Assembly: GCA_039805905.1 (NCBI GenBank)
Contig: JBDIVM010000008.1
Coordinates: 1 to 64,000, forward strand
DNA: 64,000 bases
Source: Thermohalobaculum sp039805905
Lineage (GTDB): Bacteria > Pseudomonadota > Alphaproteobacteria > Rhodobacterales > Rhodobacteraceae
Direction: 5' to 3'
The position numbers and the translations under genes are program-made. This document shows positions 42,601 to 55,737 of the stretch, one piece after another. Positions within the stretch are counted from its first letter, which is position 1. Every line of letters begins with the position of its first letter. The notes beneath the pieces are model-generated. The model saw only the letters and a program-made list of their open reading frames with translations. It searched no databases and was not told where the DNA came from.

Positions 42601-42735
42601 GCGCCACCGCGCGCAGATCGCCGATTGCCCCAGGCCAGTTGCCTCCCGATTTGCCGATCGGCGGGGCTGGCGATCGGCTCTGCCTGCGCGCAGGCCGGGC
42701 GCGGCCGGACGCACGAATCTGAGGGGCACGACGCG

Positions 42736-44736
<2,001 letters not shown>

Positions 44737-44737
44737 G

Positions 44738-45577
44738 ATGGCAGCGCAAGACCGCATCCTCGACGCGATCCATGCCCGCTTCGGCGCGGTACCGGGCGTG
44801 TCCGGTGAATGTCCCGGCAGCGCCGATTGCGAAGGGCTCGCCCGCCTCCTAGACCGCCGCTCCTGCCGCGACTACGCGGACCGCGAGGTGCCCGAGGGGC
44901 TGATACGGCTGATCCTCGCCGCCGGGCTGAGCGCCCCGACCAAGAGCGACCTGCAGCAGGCGGACATCGTCTGGGTGCGCGATGCCGGGCTGCGGGCCGG
45001 GGTGACCGACGGGATTCCGGGCGCCGACTGGATCGCGCGGGCGCCGGTGTTCCTGGTGGTCTGCGGCAACGGGGCGCGGCTGGCGTCGCTCTATCCTGAA
45101 GGCGCCTTCCCGAATGACCATTTCGACGCCCTCTTCAACGCCATCGGCGATGCGGCCATCGTGCTGGAGGGACTCGTGGCCGCGGCCGCCGTGACCGGGC
45201 TGGCGACCTGCCCGATCAGCATGATCCGCAACCGGGCGGCGCAGGTGAGCGGGTTGCTGAACCTGCCGGACCGGGTGTTCCCCTTTGCCGGGCTCTGCCT
45301 CGGCTACCCCGCCAGGGACGCGCCGATCAGCCCGCGGCTCGACCTCGGGATCACCGTGCACGAGGACCGCTACGACCGCGACGCCTTCGCGCGGCTCGGG
45401 CCCGACTATGATGCACGGCGCAACACCGTGTCGCCACCCACCCGTCAGCGCGAGCCGGAGCGGTTCGGCACCGCCGAGACCTATGGCTGGCGCGAGGACA
45501 AGCGGCGGCAGTACAGCACGCCCATGCGCGCCGATTTCGGAGCGTATATGAGAAGCATCGGCTTCTCGTTCGATTGA
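44738..45577 (+). CDS. NfsA/FRP-type nitroreductase family protein
   Basis: 279 residues. The N-terminal LARLLDRRSCRDYADREVPEGLIRLILAAGLSAPTKSDLQ is the FMN-binding nitroreductase fold (RRSxRxY motif), and FDALFNAIGDAAIVLEGLVAAAAVTGLATCPISMI completes it. Related enzymes reduce flavins, nitro groups or enones with NAD(P)H. It lies one base after pccA and 34 bases before the mutase gene, so is cotranscribed with them; its substrate is unknown. Confidence 0.88.
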   Translation: MAAQDRILDAIHARFGAVPGVSGECPGSADCEGLARLLDRRSCRDYADREVPEGLIRLILAAGLSAPTKSDLQQADIVWVRDAGLRAGVTDGIPGADWIARAPVFLVVCGNGARLASLYPEGAFPNDHFDALFNAIGDAAIVLEGLVAAAAVTGLATCPISMIRNRAAQVSGLLNLPDRVFPFAGLCLGYPARDAPISPRLDLGITVHEDRYDRDAFARLGPDYDARRNTVSPPTRQREPERFGTAETYGWREDKRRQYSTPMRADFGAYMRSIGFSFD

Positions 45578-45611
45578 GCCCGGCGCACGGGCGCGGGGAA
45601 GGGAGGTCGCG

Positions 45612-47765
<2,154 letters not shown>

Positions 47766-47769
47766 ACGC

Positions 47770-48702
47770 ATGCGCTTCGCGATCATCGGCACGGGCGGGA
47801 TCGGCGGGTATCTGGCGGCGCGGCTGGTCAGCGCCGGCAACGAGGTCGCCGTGCTGGCGCGCGGGGCGCATCTGGCGGCGATCCGCAACCGGGGCCTGAC
47901 GATGCGCCACCAGGGCGAGGAGGTGCATGTCCGCCCCGCCGTCGCCACCGACAGCGGCGCGGAGCTGGGGGTTGCCGATGTGGCGATCTTTGCCGTGAAG
48001 GGGCAGGATCTCGCTGCCGCCATGGCAGCGGCGCGGCCGGCGGTGGGCTCCGGGACCGTGGTGCTGCCGTTCCTGAACGGGGTCGAGGCTCATGAGCGGC
48101 TGGCCGCGGCCTTCGGGGCGGATCGAGCGCTGATCGGGATCGCCCATATCTCGGCCGTCATCGCCGAGCCGGGCGTGATCGCCACCGCGATGCCGCTGGC
48201 AGATTTCCTGGTCGGCGGGCTAGACGGGCGGCAGGACGCGCCGCGGGTACGGGCCATCATCGAGGCCTTCCGGGCCGCCGGGATCAGCGCGCCGGAGCGC
48301 AGGGACCTGCGGATCGACCTGTGGTCGAAGCTCGTATTCCTGACCGCGCTGGCTGGCACGACCGCCGGGGCGCGCTGCACCATGGGCCGGGTGCGGGCAG
48401 TGCCCGAACTCTGGGCGCTCTATCGGCGGCTGGCGCAGGAGGTCTACGACGTCGCGCGGGCGCGCGGCATTCCGCTCGCCGAGGATACGGTCGAACTGAC
48501 GATGAAACGCGCCGGTCAGACGCCGGAGGGGGTACGCGCCTCGATGGCCCACGATCTCGCGGCGGGCAAGCGGCTGGAACTCGATTGGCTGAACGGGGCG
48601 GTGGTGCGGCTCGGTGCCGAGGCTGGGGTGCCGACGCCAGCGCATCAGACGGTGACGGCGCTGCTGGCGCCGTGGCGCGACGGGGCGCGGGAAGGAACGT
48701 GA
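47770..48702 (+). CDS. 2-dehydropantoate 2-reductase family protein
   Basis: 310 residues of the PanE/ApbA family. Rossmann-fold start MRFAIIGTGGIGGYLAARLVSAG binds NADPH; VKGQDLAAAM and FLNGVEAHERLAA follow; the C-terminal helical domain has LWSKLVFLTALAGTTAGARC (with the catalytic Lys in WSK) and SMAHDLAAGKRLELDWLNGAVV. Many genomes carry several paralogues, so ketopantoate reduction is not certain. It starts 4 bases after the mutase stop, so it shares the propionate transcript. Confidence 0.85.
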   Translation: MRFAIIGTGGIGGYLAARLVSAGNEVAVLARGAHLAAIRNRGLTMRHQGEEVHVRPAVATDSGAELGVADVAIFAVKGQDLAAAMAAARPAVGSGTVVLPFLNGVEAHERLAAAFGADRALIGIAHISAVIAEPGVIATAMPLADFLVGGLDGRQDAPRVRAIIEAFRAAGISAPERRDLRIDLWSKLVFLTALAGTTAGARCTMGRVRAVPELWALYRRLAQEVYDVARARGIPLAEDTVELTMKRAGQTPEGVRASMAHDLAAGKRLELDWLNGAVVRLGAEAGVPTPAHQTVTALLAPWRDGAREGT

Positions 48703-48733
48703 AGGACATCCCGGGCAATGGGCGGTGCGCGAC

Positions 48734-48756
48734 ACCGGCGAAACCGGCGAAACCGG
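48734..48756 (+). repeat. Short tandem repeat ahead of the malic enzyme gene
   Basis: ACCGGCGAA occurs twice in tandem followed by ACCGG. It lies in the gap between the reductase gene and ATG 48791. If the frame from ATG 48725 were used it would encode GETGETG, but the ATG at 48791 fits the family start better. Likely of no great significance. Confidence 0.4.
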
Positions 48757-48790
48757 GCACGAAGAAGAAGGACGGGGAGGATCCGGCGAG

Positions 48791-51085
48791 ATGAGCCAAC
48801 AGAAGGACGACGCGCTGAAACAGGCAGCGTTGAATTACCACGAATTCCCGACTCCGGGGAAGCTTGCCATCCGCGTCACCAAGCCGATGGCGACCCAGCG
48901 CGACCTGAGTCTGGCCTACAGTCCGGGAGTCGCCGAGGCCTGCCTGCGGATCGCCGCCCAGACGGACGACTCCTTCCGCTACACAGGGCGCGGCAACCGG
49001 GTCGCGGTGATCTCGAATGGCACCGCAGTGCTGGGACTCGGCAACATCGGAGCGCCGGCCTCGAAGCCGGTGATGGAGGGCAAGGTCGCACTGTTCAAGA
49101 AATTCGCCAACATCGACGGCTTCGACATCGAGGTGAACGAGACCGACCCGAGGAAGCTGGCCGAGATCGTCATTGCGCTCGAGCCGACATTCGGGGCGGT
49201 GAACCTCGAAGACATCAAGGCTCCGGAGTGCTTCGAGGTCGAGCGCCTGTGCAAGGAGCGCATGGGCATTCCGGTCTTCCACGACGACCAGCACGGCACC
49301 GCCATCGTTGTCGCCGCCGCCTCGATCAACGCGCTGAAGCTCGCAGGGAAGGAACTGGCCGGGGTCAAGATGGTCTCGACTGGCGGAGGTGCGGCGGGGA
49401 TCGCGTGCCTCAACCTGCTCTGCGACATGGGGCTGAAGCGCGAGAATGTCTGGCTGTTCGACAAGGACGGGCTCTGTTTCCGGGGTCGGCCTGGTGTCGA
49501 CGAGACCAAGGGCAGATACGCGCGCGAGACCGATGAGGGACCGCTCAGCGAGATGATCTCGGGCGCCGATATGTTCCTGGGCCTTTCCGGGCCGAACGTG
49601 CTGACGTCGCGGATGGTCGAGAAGATGGCCCGCGATCCGATTATCTTCGCGCTGGCCAACCCGACTCCGGAGATCTGGCCCGACGACGTGGCGCGGGTGC
49701 GGCAGGACGCGATCATGGCTACCGGCCGGTCGGACTATCCGAACCAGGTGAACAACGTCCTCTGCTTCCCCTTCATCTTCCGCGGCGCGCTGGATGTCGG
49801 CGCAACGCGGATCAACGAGGAGATGAAGATCGCCTGCGCGTCGGCACTGGCGGAGCTGGCCCGCCAGACCTCGTCGGCTGAGGTCGCCTCGGTTTACAGC
49901 GGCGAGCGCATCGTGTTCGGACGCGAATACCTGATCCCTAAGCCGTTCGACCCGCGGCTCCTCGGCTCGGTTGCATCGAGCGTCGCCCGCGTTGCGATGG
50001 AGACTGGCGTGGCCCGGCGTCCGATCGAGGATCTCGATGCCTATCGCGCCCGGCTCGACGGCTCGGTGTTCCGATCGGCAATGCTGATGAAGCCGGTGTT
50101 CGAGGCGGCTCGGACCGCGAGCCGGAAGATCGTGTTCGCGGAGGGCGAGGACGAGCGCGTACTGCGGACCGCCCAGTCGATGATCCAGGAGGGGATCGAC
50201 CGGCCGATCCTGATCGGCCGGCCGGACGTGATCGCACACCGGATCGAGCGGGCAGGTCTCACGGTGCAACCAGACCAGGACTTCGAGATCTGCGACCCGA
50301 CCAATGATCCGCGCTACCGCGACTACTGGGAGACCTACCACCGCCACATGGAACGCCGCGGCGTCACGCCCGAACTGGCGCGGACCATCATGCGCACCAA
50401 CACGACGGCCATTGCGGCGGTGATGGTCTGGCGCGGTGATGCCGACAGCATGATCTGTGGCACGTTCGGCCAGTATCTCTGGCACCTGAACTATGTCAGC
50501 CAGATGCTGGCCGGAATGCCCGACGGCTCGGGCGGCATGCTGCAGCCGGTCGGCGCGCTGTCGCCGGTGATCCTCGACCAGGGCGTGGTGTTCATCGCCG
50601 ACACCCAGGTCAACCACGAGCCGACCGCCGAGCAGATCGCCGAGACGGCAATCGGCGCGGCGCGGCACATCCGCCGCTTCGGAATCCTGCCGAAGGTGGC
50701 GCTGCTGAGTCACTCGGTGTTCGGCAGCCTCGATTCGGACTCCGCGCGCAAGGTGCGCCGGGCGCTGGAGATTCTCGATTCGGCGCAGGTCGATTTCGAG
50801 TACGAGGGCGAAATGCACGCCGACCATGCGCTCGACCCGGAACTGCGCGAGCGGGTCTTCCCGAATTCGCGTCTCAAAGGCTCGGCAAACTGCCTGATCT
50901 TCGCGAATGTCGATGCCGCCTCGGGCTCGCGCAACATTCTGAAGCAGCTCGCGGGCGGCCTTGAGGTCGGCCCGATCCTGATGGGGATGGGCAACAAGGC
51001 GCACATCGTCAGCCCCTCGGTGACCGCCCGGGGGCTTTTGAACATTGCCGCCCTGGCAGGGACGCCGGTGCAGAATTACGCGTGA
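48791..51085 (+). CDS. maeB: NADP-dependent malic enzyme with C-terminal phosphotransacetylase-like domain
   Basis: 764 residues, the long MaeB type. The malic part (about residues 1-430) has RDLSLAYSPGVAEACLRI, VFHDDQHGTAIV, STGGGAAGIACLNLL (NADP fold) and NPTPEIWPDDV. The C-terminal part (about 430-764) resembles phosphotransacetylase (EGEDERVLRTAQ, GALSPVILDQGVVFIADT, SANCLIFANVDAASGSRNILKQ) and usually has regulatory rather than transfer activity. It converts malate to pyruvate plus CO2 with NADPH, a logical exit for succinyl-CoA carbon from propionate. ATG 48791 was chosen. Confidence 0.94.
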   Translation: MSQQKDDALKQAALNYHEFPTPGKLAIRVTKPMATQRDLSLAYSPGVAEACLRIAAQTDDSFRYTGRGNRVAVISNGTAVLGLGNIGAPASKPVMEGKVALFKKFANIDGFDIEVNETDPRKLAEIVIALEPTFGAVNLEDIKAPECFEVERLCKERMGIPVFHDDQHGTAIVVAAASINALKLAGKELAGVKMVSTGGGAAGIACLNLLCDMGLKRENVWLFDKDGLCFRGRPGVDETKGRYARETDEGPLSEMISGADMFLGLSGPNVLTSRMVEKMARDPIIFALANPTPEIWPDDVARVRQDAIMATGRSDYPNQVNNVLCFPFIFRGALDVGATRINEEMKIACASALAELARQTSSAEVASVYSGERIVFGREYLIPKPFDPRLLGSVASSVARVAMETGVARRPIEDLDAYRARLDGSVFRSAMLMKPVFEAARTASRKIVFAEGEDERVLRTAQSMIQEGIDRPILIGRPDVIAHRIERAGLTVQPDQDFEICDPTNDPRYRDYWETYHRHMERRGVTPELARTIMRTNTTAIAAVMVWRGDADSMICGTFGQYLWHLNYVSQMLAGMPDGSGGMLQPVGALSPVILDQGVVFIADTQVNHEPTAEQIAETAIGAARHIRRFGILPKVALLSHSVFGSLDSDSARKVRRALEILDSAQVDFEYEGEMHADHALDPELRERVFPNSRLKGSANCLIFANVDAASGSRNILKQLAGGLEVGPILMGMGNKAHIVSPSVTARGLLNIAALAGTPVQNYA

Positions 51086-51134
51086 GCCGCCGCGGCGGCT
51101 GCCGCGGGGCCAGGATCCTGGGAGAGGTACAGAG

Positions 51135-53030
51135 ATGGGCTACAAAGAGGTATACCAGGCATGGAAGGCCGATCCGGAAGGCTTCTGGATGAAGGCGGCA
51201 GAGGCGATCGACTGGACGCGCAGGCCGACGCGGGCACTCGATGCTGCCAACGCTCCCTTCTACCGCTGGTTCGCGGATGGCGAATGCAACACGTGCTGGA
51301 ACGCCGTTGACCGTCATGTCGCGGCCGGGCGCGGCGGGCAGGTTGCGATCATCCATGACAGCCCGATCACCGGCTCGATCACGAAGATCACCTATGCCGA
51401 GTTGAAGGACCGGGTGGCGCGGCTCGCTGGCGCGCTGGCGCGAGGCGGCGTCGGCAGGGGCGACCGGGTGGTCATCTACATGCCGATGGTCCCGGAAGCG
51501 GCAATCTCGATGCTGGCCTGCGCCCGGATCGGGGCAATTCATTCGGTGGTGTTCGGGGGCTTCGCGGCGAACGAGCTCGCCGTGCGGATCGACGACGCGA
51601 CGCCGAAAGCGATCCTTGCCGCGTCCTGCGGCCTCGAGCCGGGGCGGATCGTGAAGTACAAGCCGCTTGTCGACGCCGCCATCGACCAGGCGAAGCACAA
51701 GCCCGAATTCTGCGCCATCCTCCAGCGCCCGCAGGCGACCGCCACGCTGGTCGAGGGCCGCGACGTCGAGTGGGAGGCGTTCCAGGAGGGTGCGGAGCCA
51801 GCGGACTGCGTGCCGCTGGGCGGAGCCGACCCGCTCTACATCCTCTACACTTCCGGTACGACGGGGCAGCCCAAGGGCGTGGTGCGGCCGAATGCGGGGC
51901 ACCTGGTGGCGCTGGCCTGGACGATGAAGAACCTCTATGGGGTGAACCCGGGCGAGGTCTACTGGGCGGCCTCGGATGTCGGCTGGGTGGTCGGGCACTC
52001 CTATATCGTCTACGGGCCGCTGATCCACGGCTGCACGACCGTCTTGTTCGAGGGCAAGCCGGTCGGCACGCCCGATGCCGGCACCTTCTGGCGGGTGATC
52101 TCGGAGCACGGGGTGAAGGCGCTGTTCACCGCGCCGACGGCCTTCCGGGCGATCAAGCGCGAGGATCCGGAGGGCAGGTTCGTGAAGAAGTACGATCTGT
52201 CCGGCTTCCGCACTCTCTTCCTCGCCGGCGAGCGGGCCGATCCGCCGACCATCGAATGGGCGCAGGCGCAGCTGAGGGTGCCGGTGATCGACCACTGGTG
52301 GCAGACAGAGACTGGCTGGGCGATCGCCGGCAATCCGGTGGGGATCGAGATCCTGCCCGTGAAGCTCGGATCGCCGACCGTGCCGATGCCGGGCTACGAT
52401 GTGCAGGTGCTGGACGAGGGCGGCCACCCGGTGCCGCCGGGCACGCTGGGGGCGATCACGGTCAAGCTGCCGCTGCCACCGGGCACGCTGCCCACGCTGT
52501 GGAACGCAGACGAGCGGTTCAAGAAGAGCTACCTGACCACCTTCCCGGGGTATTACGAGACCGGGGACGCGGGCATGATCGACGAGGATGGGTACGTGTA
52601 CATCATGGCCCGCACGGACGATGTGATCAACGTCGCCGGGCATCGGCTTTCGACCGGGGCGATGGAAGAGGTTCTCGCCGGTCATCCGGATGTGGCGGAA
52701 TGCGCCGTGATCGGGGCGGTCGACGAGCTGAAGGGCCAGGTGCCGATGGGGTTCCTTTGCCTCAATGCGGGCTGCAGCCGGCCACATGAAGAGGTCATCA
52801 AGGAGTGTGTGGCGCGAGTGCGCGACCAGATCGGCCCGGTGGCGGCGTTCAAGCTGGCGATGGTGGTCGATCGGCTGCCGAAGACCCGGTCGGGCAAGAT
52901 CCTGCGTGGCACCATGGTCAAGATCGCCGCTGGCGAGGCCTACAAGACCCCGGCGACGATCGACGACCCGGCAATCCTCGGCGAGATCGCGACAGTGCTT
53001 GCGCGAGCGGGCTATCCGCGAGCGACCTGA
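51135..53030 (+). CDS. prpE: Propionyl-CoA synthetase (AMP-forming)
   Basis: 631 residues of the acyl-CoA synthetase family. The start MGYKEVYQAWKADPEGFWMKAAEAIDW is typical of PrpE rather than Acs. Core motifs are YTSGTTGQPKGVVRPNAGH (ATP loop), WWQTETGWAIAGNP, YYETGDAG and the C-terminal KTRSGKILRGTMVKIA with the acetylatable Lys. It activates propionate to propionyl-CoA with ATP, feeding PccAB and the mutase of this locus. ATG 51135 follows a GAGAGG site. It ends the propionate run. Confidence 0.9.
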   Translation: MGYKEVYQAWKADPEGFWMKAAEAIDWTRRPTRALDAANAPFYRWFADGECNTCWNAVDRHVAAGRGGQVAIIHDSPITGSITKITYAELKDRVARLAGALARGGVGRGDRVVIYMPMVPEAAISMLACARIGAIHSVVFGGFAANELAVRIDDATPKAILAASCGLEPGRIVKYKPLVDAAIDQAKHKPEFCAILQRPQATATLVEGRDVEWEAFQEGAEPADCVPLGGADPLYILYTSGTTGQPKGVVRPNAGHLVALAWTMKNLYGVNPGEVYWAASDVGWVVGHSYIVYGPLIHGCTTVLFEGKPVGTPDAGTFWRVISEHGVKALFTAPTAFRAIKREDPEGRFVKKYDLSGFRTLFLAGERADPPTIEWAQAQLRVPVIDHWWQTETGWAIAGNPVGIEILPVKLGSPTVPMPGYDVQVLDEGGHPVPPGTLGAITVKLPLPPGTLPTLWNADERFKKSYLTTFPGYYETGDAGMIDEDGYVYIMARTDDVINVAGHRLSTGAMEEVLAGHPDVAECAVIGAVDELKGQVPMGFLCLNAGCSRPHEEVIKECVARVRDQIGPVAAFKLAMVVDRLPKTRSGKILRGTMVKIAAGEAYKTPATIDDPAILGEIATVLARAGYPRAT

Positions 53031-53343
53031 CAGGGTCCGGCCGGTGCGGCTCGGCCTCGCGGCTCCGGCAGATATCCGGAGCCGCTGGGCACTGCAGAGG
53101 CGCGCGATCAGGCCCGAATGCGATCTGCCATGTCAGCCAGAATGGCCGGCATGGGCATTCCCATCGAAATGCCGGCATGTCGCCACGGAAGTGTTAAATT
53201 TTCGCGATTTGTAAACCATCAGGGCATAACTTTCTCCGAATCGGGAGAACTGCCCGCAGCCGGTCCTGTCTCCGGGCGGAGCGGACTTGGCCGTGCGCTT
53301 GGAGGAAAACCCGCCTGACGGGGCAGACTTTGCGAGTGGGCCA
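53031..53343. other. 313-base gene-free region after prpE
   Basis: No convincing gene. An inverted repeat with arms GCCGGCAT (53145-53152) and ATGCCGGC (53169-53176) around a 16-base spacer could be a terminator-like or operator structure. AT-richer sequence at about 53190-53235 is the likely promoter for the downstream SUOX-like gene. Confidence 0.5.
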
Positions 53344-53862
53344 ATGCACAAGAACGTCGTTCCGCGATTTTCTGCCTGTGCCCGTTTCACGGCGCTTGCG
53401 GCCGTGGCAATCCTTGCATGGATGGCGCCGGGCCCGGCGTCTGCCGGGAATACGGTGCTGACCCTCCGCAATGCGACGGCCATCGGAAACCAGGAGGTCA
53501 GGCTGAGCGAAGGCGATCTTCTGGGGTTGCCACAGGTCACGATCAGGACGCACACGGAGTTCACCGACGGGGAGGTGGAGTTCGTCGGCCCGCTGGCACG
53601 CGACGTGCTTGACCTGATCGCTGCCGGAACCGCGACCACCGCCCATATGGTCGCCGTGAACCAGTATGCCGTCGACATCCCGATCAGCGACTTCGCCGAC
53701 TTCGACGTGATCTTCGCCCTGTACGCCGATGGCAATCGGCTGTCGCTGCGGGACAAGGGCCCGATCTGGGTCATGTACCCGCTCGATCAGCACGAAGAGC
53801 TGCAGGATTCGCTCTACAATGTCCGCCTGATCTGGCAACTCACTGAGGTGGAGCTTCGGTGA
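53344..53862 (+). CDS. Periplasmic SUOX-fold (molybdopterin-oxidoreductase-like) protein
   Basis: 172 residues: a signal peptide (ALAAVAILAWMAPGPASAGN) then a compact domain resembling the sulfite-oxidase Mo-cofactor fold, with GDLLGLPQVTIRTHTEFTDGEVEFVGPLARDVLDLI, VAVNQYAVDIPISDF and LRDKGPIWVMYP. The catalytic Cys that binds molybdenum in true sulfite oxidases is not seen in this stretch, so this is probably a binding or sensing module. Its stop overlaps the GTG start of the kinase-like gene (GTGA). Start ATG 53344 was chosen; an in-frame start at 53287 would add 19 residues before the signal peptide. Confidence 0.75.
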   Translation: MHKNVVPRFSACARFTALAAVAILAWMAPGPASAGNTVLTLRNATAIGNQEVRLSEGDLLGLPQVTIRTHTEFTDGEVEFVGPLARDVLDLIAAGTATTAHMVAVNQYAVDIPISDFADFDVIFALYADGNRLSLRDKGPIWVMYPLDQHEELQDSLYNVRLIWQLTEVELR

Positions 53863-55532
53863 AGATTTCGATTTCAGTCACGCGCGGCCTCACGATTGTC
53901 GCGCTGCTGGGGCTGATGGCGCTCGCCGTGCTCGGTTTCCGGGCTCAGGAAAAGGACATGGAGAGCCTGCGCCAGTCGAGCCGGGAGATCATCTACTGGA
54001 GCACGTCGCAGGCGGAGGCGGAGCTGGGCCGGCTGCTCGCCACGCTGGGCCGTTTTGCCAGCCGCGACCCGGCGGTCAGCGCGCAGGATGTCAATGAACG
54101 GTTCGACATCTTCTGGAGCCGGGTGGAGCTGTTCCGGCAGGGCGATGTGGGCCGCAGGATCCAGGAGTATGATCGCGGCGAGAACACGGTCGGCGCGCTG
54201 AGGGAGCTGCTGCTGAAGAACGAGTCGGCGATTGTCGGACTATCCCATGACGACCCGCCCGAGCAGCACATACGCATCCTGGGCGAATTCGCTTCGGCGG
54301 GCCAGAAATTGCGCGAGCTGTCCATGCGGGTGCTCGATGGCGAGGAAATGCGCCTCGCCGGGGCCCGGGACAACGTGCGATCGAGCGCCCGCCTTACCTG
54401 GGCCTTCAGCATGGCGGCGCTCGTTCTCTCGCTGCTGCTCGTCGGAATCATGCTGATCGAGACCCGTCGCTACCAGCGCATGGCCAGGGAAAGCGCCGAA
54501 CTCGCGGACCGCGCCGAGGCCGCGAGCCAGGCTAAGTCACGGTTCCTGACCATGATGAGCCACGAGCTCCGGACGCCGATGAACGGCGTACTCGGGCTTC
54601 TCGCGCTGGTCCGTCAGACGTCGCTGAACGAGCGGCAGGTCAGGCTCATCGACCAGGCCGAGCGTTCTGGCCGCCTGATGAGTGGTCTCCTTGCGGATAT
54701 CCTCGACTATTCGGACCTCCAGAGCGAGACGCTCGTCATCGCCGAGGAGGTCTTCGAGCTTCGCAGCCTGGCACAGGCCGTCGAGGATGGAGTCGGACCG
54801 TTGGTGAAGCACTCGGGGGTCGGGTTCCGCTACGACATCGAGCCCGGGGTGCCCCGTTGGGTCAGGGGCGACATGGCACGGCTCAGGCAGGTGATCGGCC
54901 ACATCGTGACCTATCTCGTGGAGACGGTGGGTTCGGACGACGTCGTCCTGCGCATCGGCCGCACGCCGTCCGGACTCCGCTTCGATCTCGATGCAGCGGT
55001 CGGCGCCGGCGACAGGCCTGGCTGGCAGCCGGAGGCCATGTTCGGGCGCGGTGACGCCAAGTACGGGAATTTCGCGTCCGATTCGCTCGGGCCGATGATC
55101 GCCCGCGGCGTCGTCACGCGCATGGGCGGCGCCCTCTCGCTCGCAAGGCCGCGCGAGGGACGCGCGACGCTGTCGATCACGGTTCCACTCCGCTTCGTGG
55201 AGACTGCCAGAGACTGTGTGCGGATCGACGCGGGTTCGGCCAGCATGCAGGCGATGCTTGCGGCGCTCCTGCGCCGAACGCCCTGCGCCATCTGGGATGC
55301 CGGCGTTCCGACCCGCGACGTTACCGCAATCCTCATGGAGGCCGGCAGCGAGGACGAGATCGCCCGGGCGGCCCGGCTCAGGTCGGATCATCCGGCCGCG
55401 CAACTCGTGGCTGCCGGGCAGCCACGTAACCCCGAACTGTTCGACATCATCTGCACCCAGCCACTGACGGCCGAAGGCATTCAGGCTGCGGTTGCGCGCG
55501 AACCGGGAGTCCTGCAGCGGGGCGTCTCGTGA
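53859..55532 (+). CDS. Histidine-kinase-like membrane protein with degraded ATP-binding boxes
   Basis: 557 residues (GTG start overlapping the previous stop). An N-terminal helix (VALLGLMALAVLGF), an extracytoplasmic helical sensor region and a second helix (AFSMAALVLSLLLVGIML) are followed by a HisKA domain with the phospho-acceptor His235 in FLTMMSHELRTPMNG. The expected HATPase region follows (about 330-440) but its key residues are altered: the N-box Asn positions read HIVTYLVE, and the DxGxG and GxGLG glycine boxes are missing (SDSLGPMIA). A C-terminal stretch (about 450-557) looks like a degraded receiver domain. It may signal without ATP-dependent autophosphorylation. The partner is the REC-Hpt gene downstream. 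Confidence 0.82.
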   Translation: MKISISVTRGLTIVALLGLMALAVLGFRAQEKDMESLRQSSREIIYWSTSQAEAELGRLLATLGRFASRDPAVSAQDVNERFDIFWSRVELFRQGDVGRRIQEYDRGENTVGALRELLLKNESAIVGLSHDDPPEQHIRILGEFASAGQKLRELSMRVLDGEEMRLAGARDNVRSSARLTWAFSMAALVLSLLLVGIMLIETRRYQRMARESAELADRAEAASQAKSRFLTMMSHELRTPMNGVLGLLALVRQTSLNERQVRLIDQAERSGRLMSGLLADILDYSDLQSETLVIAEEVFELRSLAQAVEDGVGPLVKHSGVGFRYDIEPGVPRWVRGDMARLRQVIGHIVTYLVETVGSDDVVLRIGRTPSGLRFDLDAAVGAGDRPGWQPEAMFGRGDAKYGNFASDSLGPMIARGVVTRMGGALSLARPREGRATLSITVPLRFVETARDCVRIDAGSASMQAMLAALLRRTPCAIWDAGVPTRDVTAILMEAGSEDEIARAARLRSDHPAAQLVAAGQPRNPELFDIICTQPLTAEGIQAAVAREPGVLQRGVS

Positions 55533-55737
55533 ACGCAGGATCGGGGGCAGGTGGCGGATGTCTTCGGCGCATCAACCGAAGTCCCGCGGGCCGCGGCAAA
55601 CCGCCGTGGAGCACTGGTCTGGCGCCTGGCCCTGGCGCCTCACGGTGTCACGGCCGGCTGCCGCGGATCATGCCGCGTCGGGGGGCGGCGGCGGGCCTAT
55701 GCGCGCGGTTGCCGCGCCGGAGATCGGGGGGAAGGCC

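Noticed and set aside
45578..45611. Cobalamin riboswitch ahead of the B12-dependent mutase
   Set aside because: The gap is only 34 bases and contains no B12-box-like sequence.
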